Of a stretch of DNA of 42,719 nt, positions 42,571 to 42,719 are shown one piece after another (the stretch's first letter is position 1; the number at the start of each line of letters is the position of its first letter). The notes under the pieces were generated by a model, which saw only the letters and a list, made by a program, of their open reading frames with translations, was not told the origin of the DNA and did not search any database. The DNA is from an uncultured Cytophagales bacterium (GTDB taxonomy: Bacteria; Bacteroidota; Bacteroidia; Cytophagales; 172606-1), in the NCBI GenBank assembly GCA_902805615.1, contig CADCTQ010000168.1, positions 1-42,719 on the forward strand. The letters are read 5' to 3'. The position numbers and the translations under genes were made by a program.

Positions 42571-42719
42571 ATGGTGCGTGCAGTAGTCCGTATGAACCCT
42601 TCAGCAGACCCTATTCCGTCCGCAGCGGCCAGCCTGGGAGTTAAAGACCGTTGCCGGGGCAACCAAGCGAGGCCCTGGCTGAACAATCCCGGGGAAATGG
42701 TACAAGCAACGGAAAAAAT
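42571..42719 (+). CDS. Possible partial ORF running off the window
   Basis: A frame from an ATG at 42571 stays open to the window end (about 49 codons, beginning MVRAVVRMNPSAD). Composition is unremarkable and no domain is recognised. The 185-bp tail after the TIR gene may instead be non-coding. Sequence to the right is needed to judge. Confidence 0.2.
   Translation, partial: MVRAVVRMNPSADPIPSAAASLGVKDRCRGNQARPWLNNPGEMVQATEK

Noticed and set aside
42535-42719. Possible start of a group II intron or retroelement at the right edge
   Set aside because: The open frame is too short and carries no recognisable reverse transcriptase motif inside the window; listed only as a low-confidence partial ORF.

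Overview
The window looks like a chromosomal segment of a GC-rich member of the Bacteroidota, most likely Cytophagales-like. The evidence is: three long tandem FtsX/MacB-type permeases without an ATPase, a secreted protein with a type IX secretion (T9SS) C-terminal sorting domain, an OmpA/PA14 envelope protein, Bacteroidota-type -7 promoter elements (TAnnTTTG), a Tgt of the Bacteroidota type, and no obvious Shine-Dalgarno sequences. No rRNA, tRNA, CRISPR array or transposase gene was recognised. Most genes are GC-rich; the gene at the right end is clearly less so.

Layout. 1-7.6 kb: three paralogous ~800-residue orphan ABC permeases, the last two separated by a large inverted repeat. 7.9-9.1 kb: a T9SS cargo protein on the minus strand. 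9.7-19.7 kb: a signalling region with a four-PAS histidine kinase and its single-domain response regulator, a second response regulator, two small proteins that may have STAS-like folds, a three-PAS histidine kinase followed after 5 bp by a cysteine phosphatase, and a small lipoprotein. 20.2-22.2 kb (minus): a CstB-like persulfide dioxygenase/rhodanese and a TPMT-type methyltransferase, probably acting on reactive sulfur. 22.4-23.6 kb: tgt. 24.0-26.0 kb: small proteins of unknown function, two of them paralogues. 26.1-28.6 kb (minus): an OmpA/PA14 protein and an exported amidohydrolase.

29.2-36.4 kb holds the most interesting locus. An ECF sigma factor and a membrane anti-sigma-like protein are on the minus strand. 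Divergent from them are a small unknown protein, an exported and membrane-anchored TPR-CHAT protease with an intact His/Cys dyad, and a 657-residue protein whose C-terminus looks like a YopT-type (C58) cysteine protease. I infer a protease-controlled sigma-factor switch with a possible effector.

36.5-40.3 kb (minus) is a compact sucrose-utilisation cluster: an SLC45/SUT-like MFS transporter, a GH100-like cytosolic invertase and a PfkB fructokinase. After 1.2 kb of repeats, 41.5-42.5 kb encodes a lower-GC TIR-Sel1 protein, a likely NAD-consuming immune or signalling protein.

A second theme is the intergenic DNA. Many gaps carry long, nearly perfect inverted repeats of several families, some nested. 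They sit directly against stop codons and in two cases contain them.
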